From Leptasterias polaris (Eukaryota > Echinodermata > Asteroidea > Forcipulatida > Asteriidae), in NCBI GenBank assembly GCA_037783415.1, contig JAZGTN010000068.1, forward strand, positions 3,472,001 to 3,536,000: a stretch of DNA of 64,000 bases, given 5' to 3'. Of this stretch, positions 23,690 through 34,675 are shown piece after piece. The notes beneath the pieces are model-generated. The model saw only the letters and a program-made list of their open reading frames with translations. It did no database searches and was not told the DNA's origin. The position numbers and the translations under genes are program-made. The stretch's first letter is position 1. Every line of letters starts with the position of its first letter.

Positions 23690-24062
23690 AATACCCAGGG
23701 TCCCCTTTTTACACCCAAACCTCTCACCTTTAATCCCACCCTGTAAAGACCTTTTTTTACACTGTATCTCTATAATCCTGTGGAATACAGCCCTGGAGAG
23801 ACCCTGGATGAGTTGTTTTACCCCACGGTTACTCTCACGCCTTTTCACACTGTTCCTGCCTAGGTCCCTATTCCACGGGGTTCCTGTTGTATGTTTCAAG
23901 AATACCCTAGGGTTTTACCGCTTACCCCTACTCTAGAGCAGGGGTGGCTATTCCCCGGGGTATGCCGATTTGCCGGGGTAGAGTGATTCAAGTTTGAAAG
24001 GGCGGCCATTTTTCCCTAGGGTTGCCCCCGGGAATAGAGTAGTGTGAAAAGGGCTCAAGTAT
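23690..24062. mobile_element. candidate MITE inside the degenerate end of the 30-bp array
   Basis: A GC-richer block interrupts decayed 30-bp units. Its ends show CCCCTTTTTACAC on the left and GTGTGAAAAGGGC on the right, which are imperfect inverted repeats. An internal CCTTTTCACACTG resembles the ends. No clear target duplication is visible, so this is tentative. Confidence 0.35.
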
Positions 24063-24651
24063 AACACCCATCACCAATCCTCGCCCTGTTCACCTCTCAC
24101 TTATATACAACAATACATGTATCCCAACCTCTTACAATACCTCTCACCTATCCCTGTGTTGTATAAAGCTTTCCCAGTCATTTGACATTCCTTCGCTTGC
24201 AGTGACACATGGGTGGTATCATTGCTTGTGGTGGTCTTTATTTATGTCATAATAAAACAAAATCACATGATCATTATGTAGGAGATTGTCTGATTGTAAG
24301 TGGGTCACAAGAAGACTACGTCTCCCTGCCTTAGCTCACAGATGACACGTACAGGATAATGTGTTATTTTTAAAGTTGTAAAAAAAAAAAAAAAAAACGT
24401 GGCACACTAGTGAGGCTACAGCTATCTACAATCGCACGACATGAACAAACAATCATGCTGGCACTATGGATGTCATCCGATCCATGCCTCCATAGCGTAT
24501 TCTACTGCAGCTGCACAAACCACACAATTCGCATCATCGTAAAAATGTCCAGTAGCTGGGTACTAATAGCTTCATAATATACCAGGCCAATTTCTAAACT
24601 TGCATCTCTTCAAAGCATTTAATTTTAAAATGAAGAAGCTCATTTGCTTAC

Positions 24652-24762
24652 CTTTGATCCTCGGTGAAAATCCGGCAAATCATCCACGGGATATAAATCT
24701 GAATTTGAGATAATTCTACGTGTAGACCGAGTCCTCACCTCCCAATAATGCAGAGAGTAGTA
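24652..24762 (-). CDS. candidate upstream exon of gene A
   Basis: A good donor (CAAAG|GTAAGC) ends an open stretch that reads SNSDLYPVDDLPDFHRGSK and leaves in phase 0, as the 70-bp exon at 15526 requires. The acceptor is uncertain; I use the AG at 24764-24763, just after which the frame opens, with 37 codons. A second, out-of-frame option starts at an ATG at 24842, reads MDWLNQFDSWLLAILVLRRV with a hydrophobic, signal-anchor-like stretch, and ends at a GAG|GTGAGG donor at 24739. Both may be chance. The intron to the next exon would be 9.1 kb. Confidence 0.3.
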
Positions 24763-24842
24763 CTAAGCCACCACACGACGAACACACGTCGTAGTACTAG
24801 TATTGCCAATAACCAGCTGTCAAATTGATTGAGCCAGTCCAT

Positions 24843-26860
24843 GTTAAAACAGGGGATTCTATGAACTAAATTATCAATAACATTCCTCCCTTCGCATGTT
24901 AGTTTTAATTTTCCAAACACAAACCTGACGCAGCTTGGCTCTTCAACACTATTTTCATTTATCTGGAAGTGTACACTGGCTCCTTAAGTTCTTCGTATTG
25001 GTTGCTTAAATAATGATATATAACTTGATACACCCTTGGAAAAATGGAATATTCATCAACGAAGAGTAGTGCGCCTCGGTTATGTAGCAGAAGCACGGCT
25101 TCTCGATTCTGCGATTTTCCCCCAACCTGAATATATCTCGACAAAATTAGTGTACCAAGAAGGAAGACTATTCATATCTGCAGAAACCATTTTTATGTGT
25201 CATACTACAACGAAAATTTACTAAGAGGAAAACAGTAGGCCTAGTATTAAAGGCCTACATAAAATTGTCACACGTTTATTATGGGCACATTGACAACTAT
25301 AGTATTTACTATTATGGTCGTATCACTAACACTCCGGAAAACAATTGGGTTTGAGACATCAATCTTTGAATATAATTGTTAGAGGAAAACAAACAATCTC
25401 AGTTTTATGAATTAGATTAAGTTCAATGACACAATGATAAAATTCAGTCTCAAAAAATATTATTTCCTCACTTCTGTTCTCTAAATGCTCATATTATTTT
25501 CGTGAGTGTTTTACGTGACAGCTTGGGTTTCCAAGGTTCGTCTGTTTCTGCTGTAATTTGATCACTTCGTATACTCCGCCCCCTACTCAAGCCCATACGT
25601 TGGGTATGGTCGTTGACTTGAATATCTCTATGGAACATGAACCCGTGAGATAAGTTCCCCGCCTAAACAAAGATTTTCTTTTACAAAATAATACTGAAAT
25701 ATCCAAAGGGACAACTGTGCATAATTATTTGCCCGGATGCTTCATCTAACTATACGAAAATGTCGGTATTTCCGGATATCGTTCAAGAAATTAATAAAAA
25801 TCCTAACAACTCAATTAATAGGCTGTTGCGCCTGCATGCTACACACCTTCGGGTGCGTTTTCATCAACCAAAAGGAGTATCCCAAGTCATTCGTCAGCTT
25901 TAGGGGTTATTGGTTATGGAAATGAGCGGTGTTGTTCGTCTGGATCTAATCAAAGATGAGGCACATCCGCCAGAGAATTAGAAGGTATCAAGTGACGAGG
26001 TGGGGTGGATGGGGATTGAATCAAACCGTGGTTAATCTCACATGTTTCTAGCATGGTACCAGTTTGGTTGAATGGATGGAGACAGAACACGGTGAAGCAG
26101 GTGCCACGGTGACGATGGGGTCCCCCGTCATAAAAGATGACAATAGAGGAGATCGAAAATGTTATTACTGATCAACAATCACTGAAATGTTTACATTTTA
26201 GCACAACACTCAAACTCGGGTCTATGTAATGTAATGTAGCAAAACAGAAAATGTAGATTCGTGCGGTTATAACCACCCTAACAATATCACTGTATGACTT
26301 TGGCCCGAAAAATATTCAGTTTGTTGTGTTACAAACTTATAGTTTGAAACATTTCATTATCTTGTTAAAGCCAAGTTTTCTTGTGGGCACGTACCGTACT
26401 ATAAGCCCAGAGGATAGATAATTGTCTTGTCGTCTTAAAAGGTCTGTACCCAATCCCATCCGAAATCTATGGGGGAAACGATCTACATCGAGATTGCTTT
26501 TGGCTTTGACTTGTTTTGAAATATAAACCTATTTTCGCTTTGCCTATGGATGTGCATTTGGTTTCGGTTTTGTTAGTGTGTGGGAAAAGGCAGCAGGCAT
26601 ATTTAATTGAATATGCATATTGTTCTTGGTTCAATATAGATTCAGTAATTTGTGACTATATGATCCGCAGTCATTGCGTTTGAAACAACAACAGCGGTTT
26701 CAAAGGTGCCTGTGCAATCTTGTTGAGATTTCAAATGAATAAGTTACAAGGAGAATGCAAACTTTGGGAAAAGATGTCATGGCTTCTGACTGGCACCTTA
26801 ACAAAGATATTGACATAGAGAATGCCAATAATATTATAGGGCAAGATAACCACAAATATA
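24843..26860. other. mostly unique DNA, one short candidate reading frame
   Basis: No firm gene. A 31-codon frame at 26076-26171 starts METEHGEAGATVTMGSPVIK and is more GC-rich than its surroundings, but has no matching donor and no known domain. A SINE-related fragment is at 26748-26835, sharing GGCTTCTGACTGGCAC and GATATTGACA with the SINE at 57.6 kb. Confidence 0.4.
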
Positions 26861-26863
26861 CAG

Positions 26864-26940
26864 GTAGTGGTAAATAAGCAGGACAGTCTCCCAAATTCTG
26901 AAATTATACTCCGCGGCAGTGGAATAAACAGCGAACACCA
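26864..26940 (+). mobile_element. retroelement terminal-repeat fragment (copy of 28626-28710)
   Basis: The sequence AATAAGCAGGACAG followed by TACTCCGCGGCAGTGGAATA recurs at 28631-28712 in the same order with small differences. The same CTCCGCGGCAGTG block is also at 28550. These are probably terminal or subterminal repeats of the decayed retroelement at 27.75-28.75 kb. Confidence 0.55.
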
Positions 26941-27740
26941 CTGACCTCACCACAAACACGACTCACTTCTCCACAAACACGATGCAACTCTTAAGAAACA
27001 CGCCGGACCTCTCCACAAACACGATGCACCTCTCCACAAACACCAGACCTCACCACAAACACGTCGCACCTCTCCACAAACACGACAGACCTCACCACAA
27101 ACACAACGCACCACTCCGCAAACATATCGGACCTTTCCACAAACGTAACACGACGAACTACTCACAAGCACAACACACCTCTTCAAACACGCCGAACCTC
27201 TCCACAAACACGCCGAACTTCTCCACAAACACGACGTGCCTCACCACAAACACAACAGACCTCACCACAAACACGACAGACCTCACCACAAACACAACGC
27301 ACCTAGGCTCTCCAAACACGCCGGACCTCTCCACAAACACTACATACCTCACCACAAACACGACGCACCTCTCCACAAACACGACAGACCTCACAAACAC
27401 GACGCACCTCACAAACACGACGCACCTCTCCACAAACACGACAGACCTCACAAACACGACGGACCTCTCCACAGAGACACGCCAGACCTTTCCACAAACG
27501 TAAACACGACGCTCTACTCACAAACACGAAGCACCTCCACAAACACGACAGACCTCTCCACAAACACGACGCTCTACTCACAAACATTACGGGCCTCTAC
27601 ACCCGAACACACCGGACCTCTCCACAAACACGATGCACCTCTCCACAAACACGACAGACCTCACCACAAACACGACGCACCTCTTCAAACACGACGGACA
27701 TCTACAAACACGACGGACCTCTTCTACACAAATACGACGG
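26941..27740. repeat. 21-bp minisatellite with 18-bp and 15-bp variants
   Basis: About 38 units of the type CCTCTCCACAAACACGACGCA and CCTCACCACAAACACGACAGA, with shorter forms lacking three to six bases. Changes mostly keep multiples of three, so Thr/Asn/His-rich (plus) and Cys/Val/Trp-rich (minus) frames stay open. It lies between two pieces of the same retroelement family and may have expanded inside it. Confidence 0.9.
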
Positions 27741-27749
27741 TAACAGATT

Positions 27750-28240
27750 AGCGTCTTTTATCGAACACCATACCAAGGTCATTCAATGGGGATATGTGTA
27801 AGAGGAATGGTGTCCAATGCTTGCAATGGTACAAACATGTTCCAGAGAAACTTTTGTGGAGACCAATCAAGATCCCCTTGAACTTCAACAATCAGACTGA
27901 CAATGTTCTAGAACAGCGTCCGGATGTTGCAGTCTTGGATAAGACGTAGATGTGTCATCTCATTGACATAGCGCTGCCGGAGGATAAAAAGGAGAACGAA
28001 AAGATCCAAAAGTACCAAGACTTGCTCAAGGAACTTCTTCGTAAGGTTTGACAGGTAAAAGTGAATGTAGTCCTTGTTGATGGTTGGAGCACTTGACACC
28101 ATTCCAAAGACACTGCATAAACATCCAGATCTGATTGGCACAAACTGTGAGGGTAGATCTACTTCCGAAGGAGGTGCTCTTTTGTCAACAGCGAGGATCC
28201 TGCAAAATACCCACGAGATCTATGGCTCCGGCACGTAGCC
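27750..28240 (+). pseudogene. retroelement polyprotein C-terminus, decayed
   Basis: In one frame it reads QRPDVAVLDK, a stop, MCHLIDIALPEDKK and NEKIQKYQDLLKEL. After a frameshift it continues VGALDTIPKTL and ends GGALLSTARILQNTHEIYG. This order of motifs (RPDIVV-DK, IDVAVP, EK-KYQDL, VVGALGTIP, ARILRK) is a C-terminal domain I know from reverse-transcriptase-bearing elements of many invertebrates; its acidic and lysine residues recall PD-(D/E)XK nucleases, which is inference. At least two stops and one frameshift make it non-functional. Confidence 0.65.
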
Positions 28241-28307
28241 CGACTCGATGGGTTATTTAAACAAAGGAAAATGTGATCTTTCTTTTGCGTGTTGGATCGT
28301 CAGTCTC

Positions 28308-28345
28308 CTGACGATGACTAGAGCAAGCTAGTCGAAACGTTGAGA
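28308..28345 (+). ncRNA. hammerhead-ribozyme-like motif
   Basis: CTGACGA (28308-28314), one unpaired T, a 6-bp stem GACTAG/CTAGTC (28316-28321 with 28328-28333) and GAAAC (28334-28338) follow each other as in the conserved core of hammerhead ribozymes. It lies in the tail of a decayed retroelement, where Penelope-like elements are known to carry hammerheads. The extra T between the core and stem II is not canonical, and stems I and III are not clear, so activity is doubtful. Confidence 0.35.
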
Positions 28346-28349
28346 CCTA

Positions 28350-28522
28350 TAGACCTTATGCATATGACGTCATTTGAGTAGGGCGCCCTCGCCTAGAGGT
28401 CAAAAGGAAGATGTTCATTGGCCAGTCCTGTGCGCCGCGCGTACAAATCAGCGCGTTTCCATTGTTTCATCATCAGTTTACCTCTAAGATGGCGGCTTGG
28501 TGACGTCAATGCATAAGGTCTA
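28350..28522. mobile_element. MITE of 173 bp with TAGACCTTATGCAT inverted ends
   Basis: The left end TAGACCTTATGCAT is followed by ATGACGTCA, and the right end is TGACGTCAATGCATAAGGTC plus TA. The arms match over about 21 bp with one extra base. The element lies inside the retroelement tail, between the hammerhead-like motif and the CTCCGCGGCAGTG block. The target duplication, if any, is short (TA-like) and ambiguous. Confidence 0.72.
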
Positions 28523-28760
28523 TTAAGAACTCACTCCGCGGCAGTGCAGTTAATAACGAGAAGTCCCCTCGATCCACATAGCGAAAGTAGTAGCCCGGCC
28601 GACTTCCTACCTCCCGCCTAGGTAGTAGTTAATAAGCAGGACAGTTCTTTTCAGAACTGAGAAGTCTCCCGAATTCCGAATAATCTACTCCGCGGCAGTA
28701 GAATAAATAGCAAGACAAGTTCTCAAAGAACAAAATCTACCTAGCAAGTAGATATGGTGT
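28523..28760 (+). mobile_element. retroelement tail with two CTCCGCGGCAGT blocks
   Basis: The blocks at about 28550 and 28691 are direct repeats of each other and of 26909-26925. They continue the element interrupted by the 173-bp MITE. No reading frame. Confidence 0.5.
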
Positions 28761-29291
28761 TACCTCAAACAAAATATACATTGATACCTCACCATGCAAT
28801 GCCTCAAATCCCATAAATGTATTTATTATTAAACGCTTTTAAAAGCGACTTCATTATTACCCCTTTTCGTCGGGCCCTAATTATTCCTGAAATCATCTCA
28901 GCTTCTTAGGAGTATGCAGCACCGGCACCAAATGGGCGTAAAATCATGACAACAGCTGTTACAGTGAAGAGTCTTGCTTACGGCAAAAGTGTCGCGATCG
29001 GGACTTGAACACACCTTGATGACTTAGCCACAAGAACTTGAGTTTGTGCTTGAGACTGCTCGGTCACAACTTGCTACTCGCACCCTCGTGTTTTTTTACG
29101 CGGAGAGGAGAGATTACACGCAGCTATAATCTTGTCAGTATATAAGTGGTGTTAATTATAATTATATATAAAAAATTAATCAAAATTGACTAAGCCTTTA
29201 AGACGTTTGTCTTGCATCTTGTAAGTGTAACTCTATAGCTAGTGATCCCCAAGCTATAGCGAGTTAGTATTCCTAATCATTACTGTTACAG

Positions 29292-29381
29292 GATTACAAG
29301 ATTTCTTTCACCTATGTGACGTATTTGAAGGAGGGTGACGTAGTCGTGTACTGCCCTGAAATCGAAGAGTTAGTGTGGTGA
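29292..29381 (+). CDS. candidate terminal exon, unidentified
   Basis: After a plausible acceptor (CATTACTGTTACAG) there are 29 codons, DYKISFTYVTYLKEGDVVVY and then CPEIEELVW, followed by TGA. The composition is protein-like and the exon would enter in phase 0. No upstream exon or downstream poly(A) signal was matched, so it may be chance. Confidence 0.25.
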   Translation, partial: DYKISFTYVTYLKEGDVVVYCPEIEELVW

Positions 29382-30737
29382 CATGAGGAGGCAATGTTTT
29401 TCATTATGACGATGGAAAAGGAGGCGTGTAGAATCCCTGGTTTTATAAAAGATTCGGAAGTGTTTTGAAACGTTTAGAGATTTTCAATGTGAGACACGGG
29501 AGCATTCCCCGCTGTAGGCATGTCTGGCCGGTGGATCAATGCTGGCATGAAGGGATAACGATTCGGTTTTCAAGGCGCAATGCATTTTGCTCTACCTTTA
29601 ATCAATGATAAATACGTAAAAAGGATTTAAAAAAAAAAAAAATTATAAGTAAAACAACGTGCTCCACGGAAAGTCTGCAGACCATAGGCCTAGGTCTAGA
29701 ACTGTTTACTATACTTTTAGTATTAGGCCACGCCAACTGTATCATCTTCCGGCAATACGGCCATAACATTCAACGCATTCCAAGTGTCGTTTGTCATTTT
29801 GTTTATACTTCTAAATCACTTCCGCCAAGAAACAAAAATCAATACAAGAATTTACCTCAAACGAAACCACTGATTCATAAATCTGAAAAAGGACACAAAG
29901 TTTTAGCGAGGGGAACTCTTATCATATTTATGTTGTCACCTGAAGATGAAGGTTCCCCTGAATAGCTTGACACCTTTCTGGTCCACAGAGAGAAGCAGTG
30001 GTTAGTGACATGCTTTGACCGGTTTAGTAGCACTGGAAAGTCGTCCGAAGGGTGTGTGTAATTAGCGCAATGCCAAGGTGACGCAAATGGCAGGATCGCA
30101 ATGAGTTAAGCCAGTTAAATCTGAAAATGCAATTAATTGAAATGTCATCAAGATATTTTTTTGTAGGGAGAATTCAAGTTGCGTCATGCTGCCTTATTGG
30201 ATATAGACAATGTATGCATGTGTGAATATATATTTTATTCATTCCATGTCAGGAATTAATTCAGAAAATGAGTTATTTGAGCCGAGGGAGGTTCTGCAGC
30301 TGCCTGCATGCGATCTTCGAAAATCACGATAGGCCTCATCATCATTATGTTTTTTATTCTTATTACTTATTGTGGGCCCCTAATTGTTTTCTTAAAAACA
30401 CATTAACACTAGATTTGGTTGAAGTCAGTAAAGCAGCCGCGAGGCATAGTCAGAGACGAAGACCACGCCCACAAACTTATCATCAGATGTCTGAGAGGAG
30501 GCGAAAACTAATTTTAACAAAGAATAATAATGAATCATTGGAGTGCGTCAGATGACAGTTCCTTTTCAACTGTGTGTCTCCTTTCTTGCCCAAAGTCCGG
30601 CAAAAACAACTTGTATATTATTGATAATTAGTCTTGTTTATCATGCATGTTATGAATCGAATCAACTTTTCGTAAAAGCCTTGCCCTTATTGTCTATCTC
30701 CACTGTAGTAAACACATTGGGATTATAAGCATCTTAC

Positions 30738-30918
30738 ATTTCTTTGTTGAAGATGCATCCGTAAAGAAGTCTGCCAACTTCAAGATGCTCTGTGAAGGTG
30801 TGAGCAAAGCGAAGCACTGTGTTATGTCATCAATAATTGTGTAATCGTGCAATACATCGTTCACCAGTAAGCGGCGCCAATGTTGTCGTGCCTTGTTATC
30901 ATTCAAAATACAAAAATA
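30738..30918 (-). CDS. candidate internal exon, unidentified
   Basis: The acceptor (TGTGCTCTTGTTAAG) and the donor (AAAT|GTAAGA) enclose 60 codons that run without a stop. The exon begins YFCILNDNKARQHWRRLLVN and includes CFALLTPSQSILKLADFF, entering in phase 0 and leaving one base. The composition is convincing but I know no family. It could be a further upstream exon of gene A, though the phases need an intermediate exon. Confidence 0.35.
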
Positions 30919-32623
30919 CTTAACAAGAGCACAAGCCCATTGGTACCGCGTAGATTATCTTGTAATATGTGCTATTTCCTGCTAAAAGTATTTTGTGTGA
31001 AAATAACAATCAGTAACATTAAGCCTATTGGCACCAGCAATTGGGGACGTTTTTACGTGGGAGTCTATTCCAAACCAAACAGTGATGTTGATTCCCAAGG
31101 AAATGTCATAGAATGTCGCCGTCTTTCAACCGAAACTCATTAGAAAAGTACCGCGGAGATAATGAACTGCATGCTATTTTCACTTTTGTTCCCCCCCCCC
31201 CTCTCTCTCTCTCTCTCTCGCTGCATGAAATTGTCATACGAAGATGGAAAATTGATATGCCTTTATTGGTATACCGCTACTCGTCAAATAACACTGTCTC
31301 AACACGACCCAGAACAAGAACACATTGCAATATAAAGATAGATTCATCTTTCGTATAAAATGCAAGGTTTGACCAATACTTCATCTTATGTTGCATCTTT
31401 GTATCCTTTTAATCAAATTGATGTTGGCAGACGAAACAGACAAGGAAAAGATAAGGACGGTCTTTTTGTTTAAAAATGAGTAATTGGTTAATTGACCAAC
31501 ATGCATCCTGAAGTCTAGATTAATTGTTTTAACTATAACAAACCTGTTATGTATACGATGTAAATCCAAGAACCACAATCTAAATATAAACAGAAAATTT
31601 ATTGAAAAATAGAAGATGCAAATGAATGTTTTACTCTTAAAACTGAAATTGAAAAGTGCTTTAACATTACAAAGTACATATGCCCAGATTTGAAACACAA
31701 GTAATCACTGCTAAGAACCCAGAAGGCACATCAATAATTCACTTCAAACGCTACATCCCCTGCTCAAGTCTCCTGCAGTGTACATTCCTCTCCTGGTAAT
31801 CCTTCATTACCATCAATTATTTATCAAACAATTTACCATTCCCATCTCTAGGAGTAGAGACATAAAATCAGACTCATCGAGTATGTATTACACTTCATGC
31901 TGTGTAAATCTTAACTCCCCTGGTTGTTCGCTGTTTCTTTCTTTGTTTGTTTGACTGTTTACTGTTTTTCTACCCCCTCCCCCCCCCCCCCCCCCCCCCA
32001 GGTTTTTCAACTGTCCTTAAATTCAGGAAATCATGCCATCATTATTATTTTGAATAACACTGGAGAATGTCTCCCGTTTAAATAGAGAGATATAATTTCC
32101 TTTTTAACAAAATAATTTTTGGTTTTAATATCCAACTTTAGATAACAAGTGAGGTTTCCGGTACACACAAACAAAATAATGTTATAATAAGAGGTGTCAA
32201 ATACACAAATCTTACGCAACTGCAAATCGTGAATGTGTTTAAGTCTAGGTGGAAATGATCATAAATCCCACAGGTGGATCTATAATCGGCGGAGGGCCTG
32301 AGAGTGATGAGCCGGGGGGGGGGGGGGGGGGGGGGGGTGTACACTGATTCAGTTTATTATCAGTCATTTTACAAGCAGGTGTTACATTAACGTTGCTGTG
32401 GTGGAGGGATGGCGGGGGTGGAGGGATGGCGGGGGGGGGGGGGGGGGGGGGTTGGAAAATGTACTCCCTCCATGAATATCAAATACATGACCCTTTCTAT
32501 TCATTAACATTGGTGGCTATTGTGAACGACTCCATTCCAAATTTTCAAATTCATTATCATTTTGCACTGCATGTAAATGGTGAAATGGTTTGCTGCATGA
32601 AGATTATTCTACAAGACTGAATA

Positions 32624-33972
32624 ATTACTTTCAACCCTTTAACGGATACATGGTTTAACAAGATAATTAGTTTCAACCCTTCAACTGATGCATGGTTTAA
32701 TGAGTTAGTTTCAATCCTTTATCTGATACATGGTTTAATGCGAGAATTAGTGTCAATGCTTCAATTGATACACGGTTTAATGAGAGAGTTAGTTTCAACC
32801 CTTTAACTGATACATGGTTTAATGCGAGAATTAGTGTCAATGCTTCAATTGATACACGGTTTAATGAGAGAGTTAGTTTCAACCCTTTAACTGATACATG
32901 GTTTAAAGAGAGTTACTTTCAACCCTTTATCTGATACATGGTTTAATGCGAGAATTAGTGTCAATGCTTCAATTGATACACGGTTTAATGAGAGAGTTAG
33001 TTTCAACCCTTTAACTGATACATGGTTTAAAGAGAGTTACTTTCAACCCTTTATCTGATACATGGTTTAATGCGAGAATTAGTGTCAATGCTTCAATTGA
33101 TACACGGTTTAATGAGAGAGTTAGTTTCAACCCTTTATCTGATACATGGTTTAATGCGAGAATTAGTGTCAATGCTTCAATTGATACACGGTTTAATGAG
33201 AGAGTTAGTTTCAACCCTTTAACTGATACATGGTTTAAAGAGAGTTACTTTCAACCCTTTATCTGATACATGGTTTAATGCGAGAATTAGTGTCAATGCT
33301 TCAATTGATACACGGTTTAATGAGAGAGTTAGTTTCAACCCTTTAACTGATACATGGTTTAAAGAGAGTTACTTTCAACCCTTTATCTGATACATGGTTT
33401 AATGCGAGAATTAGTGTCAATGCTTCAATTGATACACGGTTTAATGAGAGAGTTAGTTTCAACCCTTTAACTGATACATGGTTTAATGAGAGTTACTTTC
33501 AACCCTTTATCTGATACATGGTTTAATGCGAGAATTAGTGTCAATGCTTCAATTGATACACGGTTTAATGAGAGAGTTAGTTTCAACCCTTTTACTGATA
33601 CATGGTTTAAAGAGAGTTACTTTCAACCCTTTATATGATACATGGTTTAATGCGAGAATTAGTGTCAATGCTTCAATTGATACACGGTTTAATGAGAGAG
33701 TTAGTTTCAACCCTTCAACTGATGCATGGTTCAATGAGAGAGTTACTTTCAACCCTTTATATGATGCATGGTTTAATGCGAGAAATAGTGTCAATGCTTC
33801 AATTGATACACGGTTTAATGAGAGAGTTAGTTTCAACCCTTCAACTGATGCATGGTTCAATGAGAGAGTTACTTTCAACCCTTTATATGATACATGGTTT
33901 AATGCGAGAATTAGTGTCAATGCTTTAATTGATACACGGTTTAATGAGAGAGTTAGTTTCAACCCTTCAACT
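32624..33972. repeat. 124-bp higher-order satellite, left block
   Basis: Monomers of about 41 bp are arranged as a trimer of 42, 42 and 40 bp. All share a GATACATGGTTTAA or GATACACGGTTTAA core, and the trimer repeats every 124 bp (for example 33249 to 33373). The left edge and the last 300 bp show diverged units (GATGCATGG variants). Open frames come from stop-poor units. Confidence 0.95.
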
Positions 33973-34675
33973 GCCCCTCAGTGAATTGTGACAAACTTCT
34001 TTTCTTACAAAAGCGAGCTGTTCGAATTATTTCCAGTGCTGGTTACCGTGATCGTACTGCCGACTTATTTGTAAATCTAAAATTGTTAAGATTTAAAGAC
34101 ATTTACTACTTAAATCTAGGTAAATTAATGTACAAGTATACGAACAATGCATTACCTGGTTGTTTTATCTCATGTTTTGAGTTAACTTCCAACATACATT
34201 CATATAATACCCGTAGTGCTTCTAGCAAAAACATCCATGTCTGTTACAATCGAACCTCACTCTATAAAAACAGTCTTATACAGCGTGGTGTGAATTACTG
34301 GAACGGTCTTAATGAGTCCATTAAAAAGTCACCCTCGCAGTCAATATTTGTTGGTAAACTGAAAAAACAACTTCTTGATACACACGCTTAATTTCTGATT
34401 CTTCTCTTTATCATTTTTCGTATTACTATGTCTTAGCGACTGCATGATGCACACATGTCCTGTCCTGTCATGTCCCGTCCTGTTTCGCTGTCTGTCCCTA
34501 GGTTAGGGTACAAAAGCTTTTCTGCTTCACCCAAACCTTAATGTTGTCCCTTAAATAATTAAAATCAACTAAACTTAACGTATACATGTAATGGTGTAAT
34601 TTAACCTCTTACAATCATTGTATATTATTTGTCTAAGGACAGCATTGAAATAAATGTACTAATTGAAAATGTACT
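33973..34675 (+). mobile_element. 5'-truncated LINE inserted in the 124-bp satellite
   Basis: The insertion comprises the end of a LINE ORF and about 280 bp of 3' untranslated sequence, closing with two copies of an AAATGTACTAATTG-like motif. The satellite stops and resumes at the same monomer position (after CAACTG and before ATACACGG), as expected for an insertion into an existing array. Confidence 0.85.
33975..34391 (+). pseudogene. LINE ORF2 C-terminal tail
   Basis: The frame is intact to its stop: NCDKLLFLQKRAVRIISSAG, then LGKLMYKYTNNALPGCF, IHSYNTRSAS, and LIQRGVNYWNGLNESIK. These motifs mark the C-terminal end of many CR1-like LINE proteins. No reverse transcriptase core remains. It differs from the LINE tails at 14, 19.8 and 20.4 kb, so at least three families have been active here. 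Confidence 0.85.

Larger units (their letters stand above)
28761..32620. other. mostly unique DNA with weak coding candidates and homopolymers
   Basis: Two weak exon candidates are listed separately (29292-29381 and 30738-30918). Otherwise the stretch holds a poly-A at 29628-29642, a CT microsatellite at 31198-31219 after a C-run, a C-run at 31979-31999, and G-runs at 32314-32337 and 32431-32451. I see no transposon with clear ends. Confidence 0.45.

Noticed and set aside
26982..27751. Thr/Asn/His-rich and Cys/Val-rich frames of 90-173 codons on both strands
   Set aside because: By-products of the 21-bp minisatellite; both strands and several frames are open at once.
29885..29960. Two minus-strand microexons with strong acceptors
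   Set aside because: They would need an intron of about 57 bp, far below the other introns here, and the peptide is too short to judge.
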